A DNA stretch of 64,000 nucleotides from Hibiscus mutabilis. Its lineage: Eukaryota; Streptophyta; Magnoliopsida; Malvales; Malvaceae. The stretch covers positions 20,623,786-20,687,785 of the forward strand of contig CM033724.1 in the NCBI GenBank assembly GCA_019671005.1. The letters are read 5' to 3'. Made by a program: the position numbers and the translations under genes. This document shows, in pieces, positions 61,075-64,000 of the stretch (its first letter is position 1; the number at the start of each line of letters is the position of its first letter). Below the pieces are notes generated by a model. The model searched no databases, was not told the DNA's origin, and saw only the letters and a program-made list of their open reading frames with translations.

Positions 61075-62264
61075 TGGTATTAGAACTACAGGTTTAGCCG
61101 GTTCTAGATGTTAAACCAAGTTTGTTATAATTTTTCAGTAAATACATGCCCCTAGAATGTCATATTATTGATGTGTTGATTGTATGACTTGAAGCTGCTC
61201 CTCATTAGTATAAGATAGAATAAGATTATAGTAAGAAAAGTACGATGTTACTGAATTTCTTCAATCGACGAATCTCAGAGGTCAAGAAAGAACTCATAGT
61301 AAGTATAATAAAGTAAAATAGGTATTGCAATCAACTTCAGTTCAAGTTAAATTATCTGTATTGGAAGGAATTGATACAGTAATTATAAGATGTTAGTCCT
61401 TAACACCTATATTTGTATTTATATTTATAATAGTATAAGATACAAAGAAACTTAGATAGTAAGGACTCATACACATTTTAAGGTAAAAGACAGTCGTAGG
61501 ACAGAGAAATTATGGATAAATGATACTGAGATTGTCTTTGATAAAATAAGATATGCGAATTAAAAGAATAGAAGAAGAAGTAACTTTATTCTGGAAATAT
61601 GTATATATTAGATGAATAGATTTGAAATGGTAGAGATTACTACATAAGTAATCTAGTAGTTTGCTTAAGACAAAAGCTGAGGTATGAGTGTTTAGAGTGT
61701 GATGAAAAAGATTTTGTAGTATCTAATTGTAAGATATCTTTACTGTTAATACTTATGAGTAAGGACTGAATAAGAAGAACAATGATACTGCTGAGACAGT
61801 TGATAAGGGAACTAAAAAGACAATGGATTTTGGTAAGAAAATGGATTGCCAGTAAATTGAAGCTAAAAGAATTCAATCTGGATGATTGTGGATAGTTAAA
61901 GTGAAATGTTCAACCTTGAAGGACATATTAGAATGTGTATTATTGAAATTTCAAGAATTTAGAAGAGATACTTAACAATAGCTAAATTGACATATGATAT
62001 TAAGATTAGTGAAGTATCAAGAAGATACATCTCAGGTAAATTATTCAAGTAGGAAAGGTGAATTAAACCTCCTCTGAATGAATAGTAAGATGGGTTTATA
62101 AAGACCAAAATTTAAGAAATCAAAAGATTCTATTAGTATCCGTTCTATCAAGGAAGGAAAGATAATAGAAAGATTGGGACAAATCTGACGGAGTAGTACT
62201 TGTAATAGTGGATCAAGCATGAGTTGAAAATTCGAGGACGGATTTTCTTAAAGGAGGGGAGAAT
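61075..62264 (+). pseudogene. Element B internal region 2 (1.19 kb, no pol)
   Basis: A primer site (TGGTATTAGAACTACAGG) at 61075 and a polypurine tract (AAAGGAGGGGAGAAT) ending at 62264 define a plus-strand internal region. At 61689-61730 it encodes CLECDEKDFVVSNC: the gag zinc-knuckle spacing CX2CX4(H)X4C with the histidine replaced by Phe. It is otherwise unreadable. It matches 56320-57515 inverted and is nearly the same length. Confidence 0.82.
62250..62264 (+). promoter_or_regulatory. Element B polypurine tract, right copy
   Basis: AAAGGAGGGGAGAAT directly before the LTR start TGTAACACCCC. Confidence 0.85.
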
Positions 62265-64000
62265 TGTAACACCCCAAAATTTCGTTAAATAGTATTAAGA
62301 TCATTTGGTACTAAGTTAGTAGCTTAAAAACTAACTTAGTGACTAAAATGACAAAAATGGAAAAGTTAGGATTTCTTTAATTATGAGCTTTAGAAAAGGA
62401 ATTTATGAGGTTTAATGGTATCATAAGATAGAGAATAATCAGATTAGGGTACATGCAAAATTTGGTTGAAATCCGATAAAATTGGAATAAGAATTGAAGG
62501 TTAAAGTTTAGTGACCAAAGTGACAATTTTTAAAAGTTGGTTGTTTAATCATAAAGAAAGGAAAAGTTTAAATCCTTTATAAAGAATTTGCCCAATTACT
62601 AAATTTTATTCTGTAGATGGATAAATTTGGTCAGTGAGTAAAATCTAATATAGGTCCGGGAATGAAAATGCAGTATAAGGTATCAAATTTGGATAGAATA
62701 AAATTATTAGTGTGCTCAGACCAGGAAAACACTAGGATGAGTGACCTTCGGGAATGTCCCATAAAAGTGTTTCTGATCGATATTTTGGACTCATTCAGAG
62801 TAGAGAATATTCATATGGATTTCCGATAAAGGATTTTTAAGATAAATTTTACTCGATGAGGATTTTCGATAATTATCATAATAATAGACTGAATTAGGAA
62901 AATTCTGACTAAGTCCTTAGGAAAGGAAGTTTTTTATGAGATAATAGTATCAATTTTCTGAATATGGAAATATAAAATTTTCGGAATAAACCTGATAGCT
63001 CGATAAAGGTAAAATCGCAATAGAAATGTTTTGTGAATATCAGGAAATCAGATCGAATTAAATTTTTAGAGACTGTTCCATAAGCCATGGAAAATCATAA
63101 AATAATATTTATGGAATTTAGAGATATGAGATTTTTGGATTAGATTCGTTAGTTCGATCAATGAAAAATCGTATTAGGTGATTATCGGGTAATTGTATCG
63201 AATAAAAATCATAAAATAAAATTTTAGATTTCTTTGGGAATGGCCGGTTATGAAGGAACCAAATTGGTTCAAATGTAATGGAATGGCAATTTTAAAGAAG
63301 ATTTGTAAATATGAGTTTGTTGAGGGACAAATTAGTAAAATGGATTAAAATGAATTTAAAATTCATTTTAATTAAACAAGTGGCAATATTAGATTAAAAC
63401 AAGTATATTAGTTTACAAAATGAAAAAAATTGTTCATCCATTCCTACATATGCCGTGGGGGAGAAGAAGAAGGGAGAAAAAATACATCAAATTTCAAACT
63501 TGATTTGGAAGGGTTACAAGTAAAATCAAGGTTAGTTCATGAAGGAAAAAATAATCCTTGTTCAATTTTCTTTCATTTGGTAGTAATTTTACATGGTACT
63601 ATGAAGAAGTGTTCATGGTTTGATGAGAGAGAAAATTTAGGGTTTATGGATTTGTTTGAATTAAGGCTTGATTTAGTTGAATCAAGTATAGAAATGATAT
63701 TTACAAGCTTTTGTTTGAATTAATTCCATGTCTATATGCAAAACCCCTAAATTTTGAAAATTAGGGTTTATGTTAGGGTATGGAATTTTAGAACATGATT
63801 GAAGGATAAATGATTCTATGTGTTGTTTTAAGGTGATTGGAATGAAAATCCCTTTAGGGACCAAAATGTTAACTTTGTAAAGTTTAAGGTTTGATTGTTG
63901 AGTTTGTATTTGATGAATGCTATGTTGGAAAATTAATTTAAGTGATTGGAATTGAAGAAGTTTAGGGATTGAAGTGTGACATTGAAAATTTATGAGTACT
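62265..64000 (+). repeat. Element B LTR 3, truncated by window edge
   Basis: It starts TGTAACACCCCAAAATTTCG. The 1.74 kb seen is the reverse complement of 54568-56319 with scattered differences. A 97-codon frame (63430-63723) shares almost all of its last 70 residues with the frame at 55077-54859. Confidence 0.9.

Larger units (their letters stand above)
52228..64000. mobile_element. Element B array: long-LTR gypsy copies in opposite orientation
   Basis: Three LTRs (52228-56319 minus, 57516-60885 minus, 62265 to the edge plus) alternate with internal regions (56320-57515 minus, 60886-61049 minus, 61075-62264 plus). The middle LTR has a primer site on one side and a polypurine tract on the other, so it is shared by two elements in tandem. 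The right-hand element is inverted and joined to the others near 61050. The array came from unequal or ectopic recombination between related copies. Confidence 0.85.

Noticed and set aside
61640..61876. 78-codon minus-strand frame in element B
   Set aside because: It is opposite to the gag knuckle remnant and has no motif.

Overview
The window is nuclear DNA from a flowering plant. It is strongly AT-rich, the one host gene has spliced introns, and most of the rest is plant LTR-retrotransposon debris: Ty3/gypsy of Athila, Tat and 'TGTAACACCC' types, a Copia LTR, a LINE tail and hAT-like and other MITEs. A dicot is likely. A cotton-like (Malvaceae) genome is a guess from the look of the LTRs and was not tested. 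Region by region: 1-6.2 kb is AT-rich intergenic DNA with a 110-bp hairpin, a 178-bp hAT-type MITE with a perfect 8-bp target duplication, a decayed gypsy-like LTR and a Copia-like LTR. 6.2-7.7 kb holds three related MITEs head to tail, then an ~800-bp TATC-rich microsatellite. 7.9-48.75 kb reads as one nested cluster. The outer element is a Tat-like retrotransposon ('D', + strand) that has lost gag-pol but keeps an antisense ORF. Its 5' LTR was split by an Athila-like element ('E', - strand, LTRs at 8.0-9.25 and 32.3-33.4 kb). E was then invaded or rearranged by a solo LTR ('F'), a long-LTR gypsy element with scrambled pol ('A', 13.3-25.2 kb), another gypsy gag relic ('G') and a truncated LTR ('H'). 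A second long-LTR element ('C', 36.46-45.35 kb), two LTRs of more than 4.1 kb around only 242 bp of internal DNA, sits inside D's antisense ORF with a 5-bp near-perfect target duplication. 49.75-50.76 kb is the only recognisable host gene, a three-exon universal-stress-protein-like gene on the - strand. Its apparent start codon is one base out of frame with the rest. A ~1-kb foldback element lies just upstream of it. 52.2-64 kb is an array of long-LTR elements ('B') whose copies face each other, making an inverted repeat with arms of at least 2.93 kb that runs off the right edge. The two opposing copies share the same ~1.19-kb pol-less internal region, so they look like members of a non-autonomous family. 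One LTR in the array carries a clean 357-bp internal inversion. The recurring theme, and the best candidate for something little described, is LTRs near 4 kb around very small or gutted internal regions (C: 242 bp; B: 1.19 kb), probably mobilised in trans. No rRNA, tRNA, CRISPR or bacterial-type features were seen. All coding sequence other than the stress-protein gene is transposon-derived and broken.
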